The translations under genes were made by a program, and so were the position numbers. Source: Flavivirga aquatica (GTDB lineage: Bacteria; Bacteroidota; Bacteroidia; Flavobacteriales; Flavobacteriaceae). From it: a stretch of DNA of 64,000 nucleotides. A model generated the notes under the pieces. It was not told the origin of the DNA. It made no database searches and saw nothing but the letters and a program-made list of their open reading frames with translations. Positions 51,514 through 61,257 of the stretch are shown piece by piece. The number at the start of each line of letters is the position of its first letter. Positions within the stretch are counted from its first letter, which is position 1. The stretch is from contig NZ_MDJD01000034.1 in the NCBI RefSeq assembly GCF_001747085.1, forward strand, positions 620,001 to 684,000, in the 5' to 3' direction.

Positions 51514-52219
51514 AAACATCCTTTTTCAACATTTTACTGTTTAACCATAAATATATAAAAGAGCTTATCGCTATTAATAATTCGATGAGTTCTGATGATT
51601 CTTGTAAAATTAAATCTGCTCTATTCCCTACGCTAACAATATCTGCATAAAAATCTATACTCCCATGAAAAATAATAACTATAAACCATGGTAAAAGGAT
51701 TATTGGTACATAAACATCTTTAAATTTATAAAAACGATAAAACCAAATTCCAATTAACCCACTTACCCCATAAATTAATCGAAGAATTTCTGTATTCCCT
51801 TGAATTCCATCGATATTATGAATTGTAGTCTCATTACGAAGGTTAATTTCTTTCCATGAATCTGGTGTTTCAAAATGAAAAAACCATTGTCCCCATGCAA
51901 TTTCTTCCATAGCTAGAAAAATTAAACAAAAAGAAAATATAAAATATAACAACGCTGGGAAAAGTTTCTTAAACTTAAAAAGCTTAATACTAAGGTTTAA
52001 TCCATAAAACCCTGCGAGGATAAATACAATAAATGTAAGTATTTCAATAGGTTTATTCTCATCTAATAACCAAAAACCCATTTTACTTGTAGAAGGAATT
52101 AATAAAACTACCATCATTAAAGCAGTTATTACTACTGGAGTGATAACTATAATTTTAACCGTGTTCTTGGTTATTCCATATTTTTCATAAAAAAAATCTA
52201 CTGTAAATATCTTTTTCAT
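51494..52219 (-). CDS. Membrane protein with EEIAWGQ motif, paralog 3 of 3
   Basis: This 241-aa protein has six predicted membrane helices. The family motif is MEEIAWGQWFFHFETPDSWK followed by NETTIHNIDGIQGN, and the C-terminal ELIELLIAISSFIYLWL carries paired Glu. It is closely related to the next two genes. The Glu, His and Trp at membrane borders suggest a lipid- or glycan-active site, but no function is known to me. It lies among glycosyltransferase genes. Confidence 0.7.
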   Translation of the reverse strand: MKKIFTVDFFYEKYGITKNTVKIIVITPVVITALMMVVLLIPSTSKMGFWLLDENKPIEILTFIVFILAGFYGLNLSIKLFKFKKLFPALLYFIFSFCLIFLAMEEIAWGQWFFHFETPDSWKEINLRNETTIHNIDGIQGNTEILRLIYGVSGLIGIWFYRFYKFKDVYVPIILLPWFIVIIFHGSIDFYADIVSVGNRADLILQESSELIELLIAISSFIYLWLNSKMLKKDVFIPIVN

Positions 52220-52252
52220 AGTAATTGTTTTATTTAATCAAATCATTTATTC

Positions 52253-52960
52253 TTATTTATTAAATTTTAGCATTCTAAAATTTAACAATAAATATAAAAA
52301 AGCGCTTCCTACAATAAGTAATTCTATGAGTTCTGTCATTTCGTATGACGCATTTAGTACTCCAGAATCTAAAGTCAATCTATCTGTCAAAACATCGAGT
52401 TTCGTCCAAAGCATAAATATTATAAACCAAGAGATTAAACAAAAAGGAGCGTTTATTTTGTTTAACCTATTAAAATACTTTAAAAGCACACCAAAGAAAC
52501 CTCCTAAACCAAATCCAAATCGGAGATAACCATTCTCTCCTTGAATTCCTTTTAAATTATGCAATGTTGTTTCCCCTTGTACATTAATTTTCGCCCAATT
52601 TTCCGGGGTTTCAAAATGGAAAAACCACTGCCCCCAAGCAATTTCTTCCATGGCTATAAGAATTAAAAAAAATGAAAATATGCTATAAAAAATTATCGCT
52701 CCTACTCCTAAAATTTTGTGATTTTTCAGAATAAAAAATATACCATAAACGCCTCCAATCATACTAATAATAAAAGTCAACATTTCTACTGGACCATTTT
52801 CTTCTAATAACCAAAACCCATAACTTCTTGTTAAAGGGACTAATAAAATACCTGCAACAACAAAAATTAAAACAAATGGAGCTATAAAAATAACTTTGGT
52901 ACTTTTCCTAGTTATTTTATACTGATTACTTGAATAAATAAGATTAAATATTTTTTCCAT
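52253..52960 (-). CDS. Membrane protein with EEIAWGQ motif, paralog 2 of 3
   Basis: This 235-aa protein has the same six-helix architecture, with MEEIAWGQWFFHFETPENWA, then VQGETTLHNLKGIQGENGYL and the end motif ELIELLIVGSAFLYLLL. It is closest to the copy at 52992. The three genes are spaced about 32 bases apart and were made by tandem duplication. The function is unknown. Confidence 0.72.
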   Translation of the reverse strand: MEKIFNLIYSSNQYKITRKSTKVIFIAPFVLIFVVAGILLVPLTRSYGFWLLEENGPVEMLTFIISMIGGVYGIFFILKNHKILGVGAIIFYSIFSFFLILIAMEEIAWGQWFFHFETPENWAKINVQGETTLHNLKGIQGENGYLRFGFGLGGFFGVLLKYFNRLNKINAPFCLISWFIIFMLWTKLDVLTDRLTLDSGVLNASYEMTELIELLIVGSAFLYLLLNFRMLKFNK

Positions 52961-52991
52961 TTAATAGTAATTGAAAGCTCTAAAACTAATT

Positions 52992-53714
52992 TTAATTATT
53001 ACTGGGGTTCATTTTCAAGACTCTAAAATTCAATAATAAATATAAAAATGCACTTCCTGCAATTAATAATTCAATAACCTCTGTTATAGCATAAATGGCA
53101 TGTAAAACTCCTGAATCTATAACTATATTATCTGTTATTATATCTAATGCAGCGTAACATGCAATTATTAAAAACCATGAAAACAAAACAAAATGTACAT
53201 TTATTTGGGGTAATACTTTATAATATCTAAATAGTATTCCTGTTAGGCCTCCCATACCAAAAATAAAACGAAGCGTATCATTTTGCCCTTGTATTGCCGA
53301 GATATTATGAAGCGTTGTTTCACCTTGAACGTTTATATCTTGCCAATCTTTTGGAGTTTCAAAATGAAAAAACCATTGTCCCCACGCAATCTCTTCCATA
53401 GCTATGAGAATTAAAAAAAATGAAAATATAAGATAAAATAATGTTGGTCCAATCCCTAATACTTTCGAGAATTTAATTGCTTTAACAACACCATAAATAC
53501 CTCCTATAAAAAAAACTAAAAAAGTTAATATTTCTATAGGGTTATTTTCATCAAGCAACCAAAAACCAAAACTTCTTGTTGAAGGAATAATAAATATAAA
53601 AATAATAAAAGCAGTTATTATTATTGGTGAAATGAAAATAATTTTAGCTAATTTTCGATTAATTTTATAGGGTTCATCTAAAAAAAGTAAATCATTTTTT
53701 TTAACCATAATCAT
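52992..53714 (-). CDS. Membrane protein with EEIAWGQ motif, paralog 1 of 3
   Basis: This 240-aa protein carries MEEIAWGQWFFHFETPKDWQ, NVQGETTLHNISAIQGQNDT and EVIELLIAGSAFLYLLL. It is the first gene of the minus-strand tandem array and is divergent from a GT2 gene at 53848. I recall similar EEISWGQ ... NLHN membrane proteins in glycan loci of other phyla, without an assigned role. Confidence 0.72.
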   Translation of the reverse strand: MIMVKKNDLLFLDEPYKINRKLAKIIFISPIIITAFIIFIFIIPSTRSFGFWLLDENNPIEILTFLVFFIGGIYGVVKAIKFSKVLGIGPTLFYLIFSFFLILIAMEEIAWGQWFFHFETPKDWQDINVQGETTLHNISAIQGQNDTLRFIFGMGGLTGILFRYYKVLPQINVHFVLFSWFLIIACYAALDIITDNIVIDSGVLHAIYAITEVIELLIAGSAFLYLLLNFRVLKMNPSNN

Positions 53715-53847
53715 TTATTTTTCAGCAATTTAAAAAATAAAACAAGAAAAACCTTACTTTACAAAGATTAATTTAGGTTTTAAACTATTAATTATGCTAC
53801 CAAATAATTAATAGTATTAGCTTAGTTATAAATAAATTAAATGTACT

Positions 53848-54882
53848 ATGAAGTTAAGCATTGTTGTCCCCTGTTATAATGCAGAAGAACATATAGGCAG
53901 ATGTCTAAATAGCTTGATTAATCAAAGTTTAAATCAAGCCGATTATGAAATAATTGTAATAAATGATGGATCTACAGATAATAGCATAAAACTAATTGAA
54001 GAATTTAAAAAACCTTACAAGAATGTAACTATATATAGCCAACAAAATAAAGGACTTGGAGCTGTTAGAAATAAAGGTATGAAACTAGCTAAGGGTGATT
54101 ATATTTATTTTATTGATTCTGACGATTATCTTGCTTATAACACTTTAAATATCGTGTTAGATCATTTAATCAAGTTCAATTTAGATCTTTTAGGTTTTAA
54201 AACAAACGAAACCGAAAAATTAAATTTATTTTCATCTTCAACCAAAAACATTCCTAAAGTTACCGTAACAAAAGGAGTGGATTTTATGCTTAATAACAAG
54301 CAACATAGGTATGAGGCCTGGTGGTATATTATAAAAAATGAATATTTACAAAAAACTGGATTTCAATTTGAAGAAGGCAAATTTTTAGAAGACGTTATTT
54401 TTACTTTTAGAATATTAATGAATGCTAAACGATTTGCATTTTTACCAATTGACGTACATAGGTATGTTAAAAACCCTAATTCTATAATGAATAATGAATC
54501 GCAACCACATTTAAGGAAGTTAATAGCCGGTTACGTTAGCTTAGTACATAGATTAAACAACCTTACTAATGATGTTTTAGAAATAAAAGACTCAGAATAT
54601 CTAAAAATTATAGAGAACATAAAATATACCTCTTCCCTAAATACTTATTTTATGTTTTATAAATTAATACGCTCGGATATTTCAATTAAAAATATTAATA
54701 AAATATTAAATAACCTTAACAAGATAAACGCGTATCCTTTTAAAAGAAAATCAATAGCAGAAGTCTATTCTCATTATAAAGTAAAAATATCTGCTATCAT
54801 ATTTAATAATAGATGGCTTTTTTATGTATTACTTTACCCAATCAGGCTTCTTTATAAAAAACAATTAATAAGACTTCCTTGA
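53848..54882 (+). CDS. GT2 family glycosyltransferase
   Basis: This 344-aa GT-A protein has LSIVVPCYNAEEHIGRCLNS, EIIVINDGSTDNS, GLGAVRNKGMKLAKGDYIYF and the IDSDDYLA metal motif. The C-terminal part has EAWWYIIKNEYLQ, matching the GT2 at 49551 (VWWYIINREFL), so the two share ancestry. It is convergent with the GT2 at 54907. Its role is probably in surface polysaccharide assembly. Confidence 0.9.
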   Translation: MKLSIVVPCYNAEEHIGRCLNSLINQSLNQADYEIIVINDGSTDNSIKLIEEFKKPYKNVTIYSQQNKGLGAVRNKGMKLAKGDYIYFIDSDDYLAYNTLNIVLDHLIKFNLDLLGFKTNETEKLNLFSSSTKNIPKVTVTKGVDFMLNNKQHRYEAWWYIIKNEYLQKTGFQFEEGKFLEDVIFTFRILMNAKRFAFLPIDVHRYVKNPNSIMNNESQPHLRKLIAGYVSLVHRLNNLTNDVLEIKDSEYLKIIENIKYTSSLNTYFMFYKLIRSDISIKNINKILNNLNKINAYPFKRKSIAEVYSHYKVKISAIIFNNRWLFYVLLYPIRLLYKKQLIRLP

Positions 54883-54906
54883 TTTTATAAACAGGAATAA
54901 ATTATG

Positions 54907-55917
54907 CTAAAATTTATTTCTCAAAGCAATCAAGTTTAATAAAACTGGTTTATTATTTACAAGCCTATTTAAAAACCTAAATTTCAATGTATTATATTCT
55001 TCTAATGTAAAATAATTTATAGGGTAAGCTTTAACATCTATAAATTCACTTAGTCTTTCACTAACATCTTTTTTTCTATACTTTTCTCTTATCATGTTTA
55101 TAATATTAAAAAAAGTAAACACATCTCTTCTATATTTTAAATTACTAATAATAATCTCCCGATCTTTAATACCCTCATTTTCAATAGTATTAATTAAACG
55201 ACTATAACTAAGTATCATTAAATACATAGAATCTATTAGTTTTCTCTTTTTTTCAACGCTTTTATCACGCATCACCGAGGTTGTAGTTTGCACATACCTA
55301 TGTATCTGTATTGACTTATAAGCCATTCTACTTGACTTTAATAGTGCTTTTAATGTAAAAATAACATCAGCATTATTCCCACTTTCATCAAAACTTATAT
55401 TATTATTAATTAATAATTTTCTTTTTACAAAATACCACCAAACTTCATGTCGTAAATGCTTGTTTTCTTTAATATAATCTAGCCCCCTCATTGTTAGTGT
55501 TTGATTATTAACAGCATCACCTTTCTTTAATTTAAACGCTTTTAAATTTGAAGTTTCTAAAGTATCAAACCCTATCAAGTCTAAATCGTTTTTTGAAGCA
55601 TATTCTAATATTCCACCTAATGAGTTGTAAACAAGATAATCATCGGCATCCAAAAAATAAACATAATCACCCTTAGCTAACTTTAATAGCTTATTTCTTG
55701 TTGAGTCCGATCCAACATTACGCTCAACATACAAAGAAATATGCTCATGTTTTTCTAAATAATCTTTAACAATGTCTTTACAATTATCTTTAGAGCCATC
55801 ATCCATAATTATTATTTCATAATCTTTTTTGGATAAATCTTGATTTATTAGACTTTCAAGACAGTTAGCAATATAAAGATTGGCATTATACATAGGAATT
55901 AAAACACTCAATTTCAT
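54907..55917 (-). CDS. GT2 family glycosyltransferase
   Basis: This 336-aa GT-A protein has LSVLIPMYNANLYIANCLES, EIIIMDDGSKDNC, DSTRNKLLKLAKGDYVYF and LDADDYLV. It shares the VWWYFVKRKLL segment with the other two GT2 proteins in the window. It is the third paralog of the cluster and is read away from prfB. Confidence 0.88.
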   Translation of the reverse strand: MKLSVLIPMYNANLYIANCLESLINQDLSKKDYEIIIMDDGSKDNCKDIVKDYLEKHEHISLYVERNVGSDSTRNKLLKLAKGDYVYFLDADDYLVYNSLGGILEYASKNDLDLIGFDTLETSNLKAFKLKKGDAVNNQTLTMRGLDYIKENKHLRHEVWWYFVKRKLLINNNISFDESGNNADVIFTLKALLKSSRMAYKSIQIHRYVQTTTSVMRDKSVEKKRKLIDSMYLMILSYSRLINTIENEGIKDREIIISNLKYRRDVFTFFNIINMIREKYRKKDVSERLSEFIDVKAYPINYFTLEEYNTLKFRFLNRLVNNKPVLLNLIALRNKF

Positions 55918-56100
55918 AAAATTATAGTTATTTTTTAGGAAATAGAAAAAGTCAAAATCAGTTCAATATTAAAATTAGCATTATCAAGTTAAATTAATAA
56001 ATAAATTCGATGTCATTCTTAATTTTCACATATAAATACATTTATCATATTCCTAGTAATAATAATTAACCCTATTTTTGTTCAAAATAAAATCAAATTT

Positions 56101-57211
56101 ATGATAACATCCGATCAAATTAAAGATCTTAATACCCGCCTTGACAAACTAAGGCACTATCTTTGACATAGATGCCAAACTTATAGAAATACACAACGAA
56201 GAAGAACAAACCTTCGACCCTAATTTTTGGAACGATCCAAAAGCTGCAGAAGCGATTATGAAAACGCTACGAGTAAAGAAAAAATGGGTAAAAGATTATA
56301 ATACTGCAAAAACACTTATTGAAGATTTAGACATACTTTATGAGTTTCATAAAGAAGGAGAATCTACAGCAGAAGAAGTTCAAGAACAGTATAATAACAC
56401 AGCTACTCTACTTGAAGATATCGAGTTTAGAAACATGTTATCTGAAGAAGGTGATGGTCTTAGTGCTGTACTACAAATTACTGCAGGTGCTGGTGGTACT
56501 GAGTCTTGCGATTGGGCAAGTATGCTTATGCGTATGTACTTAATGTATGCTGAAAAAAGTGGCTTTAAAGTTAAAGAACTTAACTTTCAAGAAGGTGATG
56601 TTGCTGGTATAAAAACTGTTACTCTAGAAATTGAAGGTGACTTTGCTTTTGGCTGGTTAAAAGGAGAAAACGGCGTACACCGATTGGTGAGAATATCGCC
56701 TTTTGATAGTAATGCTAAACGCCATACTAGTTTTGCTTCTGTTTATGTATACCCACTTGTTGATGATACTATAGAAATTGAAATTAACCCTGCAGATATT
56801 GAAATTACTACAGCTCGTTCTAGTGGAGCTGGTGGTCAAAATGTAAATAAGGTTGAAACTAAAGTTCAATTAACCCATAAACCAACAGGGATTCAAATTT
56901 CATGTTCAGAAACACGTTCTCAACACGACAATAGATCTAGAGCTATGCAAATGCTTAAATCTCAATTATATGAAATTGAACTTCAAAAACAATTAGCGCA
57001 ACGAGAAGATATTGAAGCTGGCAAAATGAAAATTGAATGGGGAAGTCAAATCCGTAATTACGTAATGCACCCATACAAGCTTGTTAAAGATGTAAGAACC
57101 ACCCATGAAACTGGTAATGTTGATTCTGTAATGGATGGAAATATAGACGAATTCTTAAAATCTTATTTAATGATGATGGGACAAAAAGTAGAAGACGACA
57201 ACCAATTATGA
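56101..57211 (+). CDS. prfB: Peptide chain release factor 2 with programmed +1 frameshift
   Basis: The gene reads [20 protein letters not shown] then CTT TGA C. A +1 shift at 56163/56165 continues with [14 protein letters not shown] to the TGA at 57209, giving about 369 aa. Frame 0 stops after 21 codons. RF2 features follow: the SPF stop-recognition motif in [12 protein letters not shown] and the GGQ loop in [19 protein letters not shown]2 reads UGA and UAA. The shift at an in-frame UGA lets RF2 control its own level. The stop overlaps the next ATG (ATGA). Confidence 0.96.
56152..56167 (+). promoter_or_regulatory. RF2 autoregulatory frameshift site (AGG-CAC-TAT-CTT-TGA-C)
   Basis: The slippery CTT TGA C is identical to the widely conserved site. 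An AGG lies at the same distance as the internal Shine-Dalgarno of the E. coli site, though the extra G residues are missing. Confidence 0.92.
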
Positions 57212-57825
57212 ATAAAATAGATACTATAATATTTGACCTTGGAGGTGTACTTATCGATTGGAATCCAGAATACGTTTTTCTAAATGAATTCAATGGAGAT
57301 CGAGAAAAAATGCAGTGGTTTTTTGATTATGTTTGCACTAGCGATTGGAATGAAAATCAAGATGCAGGATATTCCATGGCTCAAGCTACTGAAGATAGAA
57401 TAGCGCTTTTTCCTGAGTACGAAAAGTTGATAAGAATGTTTTATGGTAGATGGGTAGAAATGCTTGGAGGTGCTATAGAAGGTACTGTTAAAATTTTAGA
57501 GACATTTATTAAACATGAAAATTATAAAGTCGTAGCCTTAACAAACTGGAGTGCAGAAACCTTCCCTATTGCTTTAAATAGGTTTGATTTTTTACATTGG
57601 TTTGAAGGTATTGTAGTTTCTGGTGAAGAAAAAACTAGAAAACCTTTTGATGACATATACAATATCACCCTAGACAGATTCAATATTACTGCTGAGAATG
57701 CTATTTTTATTGATGATAATTTAAGAAATATAGAAGCTGCTAATAATCTAGGCATAAATGGTATTCATTTTAAATCTCCTGAAGCACTTATTGATCAATT
57801 GAAAAATTATAATATAAACTTATAA
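57208..57825 (+). CDS. HAD-family phosphatase (subfamily IA)
   Basis: This 205-aa protein has motif [20 protein letters not shown], motif [11 protein letters not shown], a Lys in [13 protein letters not shown] and motif [15 protein letters not shown]. It resembles the YihX-type sugar-phosphate phosphatases. The ATG overlaps the prfB stop by four bases, and its stop overlaps the next start by one, so all three genes are coupled. The substrate is unknown. Confidence 0.85.
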   Translation: MNKIDTIIFDLGGVLIDWNPEYVFLNEFNGDREKMQWFFDYVCTSDWNENQDAGYSMAQATEDRIALFPEYEKLIRMFYGRWVEMLGGAIEGTVKILETFIKHENYKVVALTNWSAETFPIALNRFDFLHWFEGIVVSGEEKTRKPFDDIYNITLDRFNITAENAIFIDDNLRNIEAANNLGINGIHFKSPEALIDQLKNYNINL

Positions 57826-58166
57826 TGATTAAAATATATCACAACAATAGATGTAGCAAATCACGCTGCGGACTTGAAATCCTCGAAGAATCTGGAAAAG
57901 AATTTGAAGTCGTTAAATATCTTGATAATACTCTTAATAAAGAGGAATTAACAGATATAATTAAACTTCTTGGTATTAGTCCCATAGACTTAGTTAGAAA
58001 AAATGAAGCTATTTGGAAAACTAATTTCAAAAATAAAAATTTAAGCGATGCTCAAGTTATAACTGCAATGGTTGAAAACCCTAAGCTTATAGAACGTCCA
58101 ATAATTATAAATGGAAATAAAGCCGTTATTGGTAGACCTCCAGAATTGATATTAAACATTATTTAA
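57825..58166 (+). CDS. ArsC/Spx-like thioredoxin-fold protein (arsenate reductase family)
   Basis: This 113-aa protein starts IKIYHNNRCSKSRCGLEILE with Cys10 at the catalytic position of the glutaredoxin-type ArsC family. RPIIINGNKAVIGRPPELIL near the end contains the conserved Arg and the cis-Pro region. It may reduce arsenate with glutathione or thioredoxin, or act in another thiol reaction. No other arsenic genes are nearby, so the true substrate is uncertain. It is the third gene of the prfB operon. Confidence 0.82.
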   Translation: MIKIYHNNRCSKSRCGLEILEESGKEFEVVKYLDNTLNKEELTDIIKLLGISPIDLVRKNEAIWKTNFKNKNLSDAQVITAMVENPKLIERPIIINGNKAVIGRPPELILNII

Positions 58167-58456
58167 TCAAAAAAAATACTTTTATTTCTTTTGTATAACC
58201 TAAAAGACCTAAACCTATTTTAGGTTATACATTCGCTTTTAAACACTGTTACTAGTATAATTTACTGTTGTTTTCAATTGAGCTTCCTTCATCATAAATA
58301 ATTATAGATAACAAATCTATATCTAAGGTTTAAATTTTGAGTAATATTTATAACCAAAGCATTCCAAACATCACATATTTAGTTTAACAAACATTTAACG
58401 GTTAAAGATTAAACCTCCACTTAATTTTACCGTCAAAAAATTCTAAAATCAACTCC

Positions 58457-60877
58457 ATGCGGAAATACTTAATTTCTTTTATTCTTCTTAGCTTATTTTC
58501 TTACACCCTAATAGCTCAAAGACCAGAACGAAAAGAAGTCTTAATAACAGGAACAGTAATAGACAAGGCAACTAAACAGCCTTTAGAATACGCTACCATA
58601 GCTTTCTTTAGTAAACGTCAAAACAAAATAGTTACAGGTGGTATTACCGATCAAAAAGGAAATTTTAGCATTCCTGTATTAACAGGAATGTATGATGTAA
58701 CTATAGAGTACATCGCCTTTAAAACAATCACTATTCCAGACAAAAAAATTAGACAACCTGAAACTATTGGAATAATAGCTCTTGAAGAAGATTTTGAATC
58801 TTTAGGCGAGGTAGAAATTATTGCAGAACGTACAACAGTTGAAGTGCGTTTAGATAAAAAGATATACAACGTTGGTAAAGACCTCACTGTTAGTGGTGGT
58901 AACGTAAGCGATGTATTAGATAATGTACCTTCTGTTTCTGTAGATGCCGAAGGTAATGTCGCTTTAAGAGGAAATGATAATGTTAGAATTCTTATCAACG
59001 GTAAACCATCGGGGCTCGTCGGACTTAATTCTACAGATGCTTTACGCCAACTTCCTGCTGACGCTATTGAAAAAGTAGAAGTGATTACGTCTCCTTCTGC
59101 TAGATATGAATCTGAAGGAACTGCTGGCATCTTAAATATTATTTTAAGGCGAAGTAAATTACAAGGTCTCAATGGTTCTATAACAGCTAATGTTGGTTAT
59201 CCAGATGCCGCTGGTATTTCTGGTAATGTTAATTATAGAACAGGAGACATTAATTTTTTTAACACAACATCCTACAGATACAACGAGTCCATTGGTCATT
59301 GGTATAATGATGTAAAATACAATGATATAAATACTCCAGATTTAGATGAAAAAAGAGACTGGACAGATATAAGAAAAGGAATTACAACAAACACAGGCTT
59401 AGAATGGTATATAAACGATTCTGCTTCATTAACTTCTGCTTTTATTTATCGTAATAATGATAATAAGAATAACTCAATTAACAATCTTGTTTCATTAGAT
59501 AAAATTACAGGAGAAACAAGTAGAAATATAAGATTAGACCCAGAAAAAAGTGATAATACAACTTTGCAATATTCATTAAATTTTATCAAGAACTTTGAAA
59601 AAAGTGGACATAAATTAACTTTCGATTTTCAATATGAAGATTCAGATGAAGATGAAAATTCATTAATAAATGTTGATGGTACAAATACAGATAAAGTAGC
59701 AACCATAGAAGGACAAAGAAAAATTTTATTACAATCTGATTATGTACTACCTATTGGCAAAAATAGCCAATTTGAAATAGGATATCGTGGCGATTTTAGT
59801 GATAGAACTACAGATTACATAGTTGAATTATTAAATACTAATTCGGGTAGTTTTGAAATAGATAATAACCTTACTAATACATTTAATTTTAGACAATATA
59901 TCACAGCTACTTATCTTCAATTTGGTAGCAAAATTGGTGAATTTTCATATTTATTAGGCTTACGTTTAGAAAATACAAGAACCACTTTAGACCAACCAAC
60001 AAGTGGTGATTTTAAAAAGAAGAGCCTTACGGGTTTATTTCCTACTGTGAACTTAAATTATGAAATAAGTGATGATCAAAACTTGTCTTTAGGATACAAT
60101 CGTAGATTGAGAAGACCTCGAGGTTTTATGCTAAACCCCTTCCCTTCTAGATCTAGTCTAACTAATGTTTTTCAAGGTAATCCAGATTTAGATCCAACTT
60201 ATACCGATAAATTTGAACTTGGTTATTTAAACCGTTTTAATCATTTTACTTTAAGTACCGCTGTGTATTATTCACATTCAACAAACGTTATTTCTTTTGT
60301 TAGTAGAAGAACTGGTGAAACAGTTATTATAGATAATGAAACGTTTCCAGTAATCCTTAGAGGTCCTGTTAATATTGCAACTAATAATCGTTACGGCTTA
60401 GAATTTAATTTAAATTATAGTCCATCACGAAAATGGAGAGTTAATACCGATTTTAATATTTTCAAGCAAGAAATAGAAGGTGCTTTTAATGGTATTGATT
60501 TAGGTTCGGATAATTTAACGTGGTCTGCTCGTTTAACTAATAAGCTCACATTACCATACAGTATAGATTGGCAAACTAACATGAACTATAGAGGTCCTGT
60601 ATCTGATGCTCAAAATGATAGAAAAGGGAGATTTTCTACAAACTTAGCTTTTAGCAAAGATTTATTTAAAGACAAAGCTTCTATTGCTTTTAATGTTAGA
60701 GATCTATTTAATAGTAGAATTTCTAAAAATCATATTATAGCAGAAAACTTTACTACAGATCAAGAAATTCAATTTAGAGGTGGTCGTACTTATAACTTAT
60801 CATTTACCTACAGGTTTAATCAAAAGAAAAAAATGGAGCGTAATGGAGGCTCGCATGGTGGAGATGACGAAATGTAA
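58457..60877 (+). CDS. TonB-dependent-receptor-like outer-membrane beta-barrel protein
   Basis: This 806-aa protein has a signal peptide (MRKYLISFILLSLFSYTLIAQ). Residues 28-115 form a CarboxypepD-like module (ITGTVIDKATKQPLEYATIA). A plug-like region follows: VSDVLDNVPSVSVDAEGNVA, GNDNVRILINGKPSGLVG and LPADAIEKVEVITSPSARYE. The rest is a barrel ending NLSFTYRFNQKKK. It belongs to the outer-membrane beta-barrel family of Bacteroidota. No SusD partner or sigma/anti-sigma pair is adjacent. It could take up a nutrient or peptide; the ligand is unknown. A terminator follows. Confidence 0.88.
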   Translation: MRKYLISFILLSLFSYTLIAQRPERKEVLITGTVIDKATKQPLEYATIAFFSKRQNKIVTGGITDQKGNFSIPVLTGMYDVTIEYIAFKTITIPDKKIRQPETIGIIALEEDFESLGEVEIIAERTTVEVRLDKKIYNVGKDLTVSGGNVSDVLDNVPSVSVDAEGNVALRGNDNVRILINGKPSGLVGLNSTDALRQLPADAIEKVEVITSPSARYESEGTAGILNIILRRSKLQGLNGSITANVGYPDAAGISGNVNYRTGDINFFNTTSYRYNESIGHWYNDVKYNDINTPDLDEKRDWTDIRKGITTNTGLEWYINDSASLTSAFIYRNNDNKNNSINNLVSLDKITGETSRNIRLDPEKSDNTTLQYSLNFIKNFEKSGHKLTFDFQYEDSDEDENSLINVDGTNTDKVATIEGQRKILLQSDYVLPIGKNSQFEIGYRGDFSDRTTDYIVELLNTNSGSFEIDNNLTNTFNFRQYITATYLQFGSKIGEFSYLLGLRLENTRTTLDQPTSGDFKKKSLTGLFPTVNLNYEISDDQNLSLGYNRRLRRPRGFMLNPFPSRSSLTNVFQGNPDLDPTYTDKFELGYLNRFNHFTLSTAVYYSHSTNVISFVSRRTGETVIIDNETFPVILRGPVNIATNNRYGLEFNLNYSPSRKWRVNTDFNIFKQEIEGAFNGIDLGSDNLTWSARLTNKLTLPYSIDWQTNMNYRGPVSDAQNDRKGRFSTNLAFSKDLFKDKASIAFNVRDLFNSRISKNHIIAENFTTDQEIQFRGGRTYNLSFTYRFNQKKKMERNGGSHGGDDEM

Positions 60878-60942
60878 CAATAAATAAATTTCAAAATGGC
60901 TGAAATAAATTAGCCATAATACTATAAAAACATAATGTATAA

Positions 60943-60971
60943 AAAAAGGAAGCTAAATTAGCTTCCTTTTT
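60943..60971. terminator. Bidirectional rho-independent terminator
   Basis: The stem AAAAAGGAAGCTAA / TTAGCTTCCTTTTT has a very short loop and lies between the convergent barrel gene and the 57-aa gene. Confidence 0.82.
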
Positions 60972-60989
60972 CATATTTTATATTTATCA

Positions 60990-61163
60990 TTAAGCTTGAC
61001 GCTTAGCTTTTTTCTCTTCTTTTATTTCTTTAAATCTTTCAATTAAAGAACCTCCTATCCAGTAAGGAATAACAAAAGTTAATAAAAATATCATTAACCA
61101 AAATCCTATAGTTAAAATGGTTAAAAAAGCTAAAAATCCTAAATATTGATCAAAATCAAACAT
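60990..61163 (-). CDS. 57-aa small membrane protein
   Basis: From an ATG at 61163 the product starts MFDFDQYLGFLAFLTILTIG and spans the membrane once or twice. It then ends with a basic tail GGSLIERFKEIKEEKKAKRQ. A longer in-frame start (61196) would add 11 residues. It is downstream of the peroxiredoxin gene by about 95 bases on the same strand. The function is unknown; the composition and terminator suggest a real gene. Confidence 0.6.
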   Translation of the reverse strand: MFDFDQYLGFLAFLTILTIGFWLMIFLLTFVIPYWIGGSLIERFKEIKEEKKAKRQA

Positions 61164-61257
61164 AATTGTAATTGTCTTTAAAAAAATCTGTAGCAAAGAT
61201 ACTGCAAAGGTATGTGTTATACAATATCAAATTAAAATTTATTAACAGTCTTTTTTA

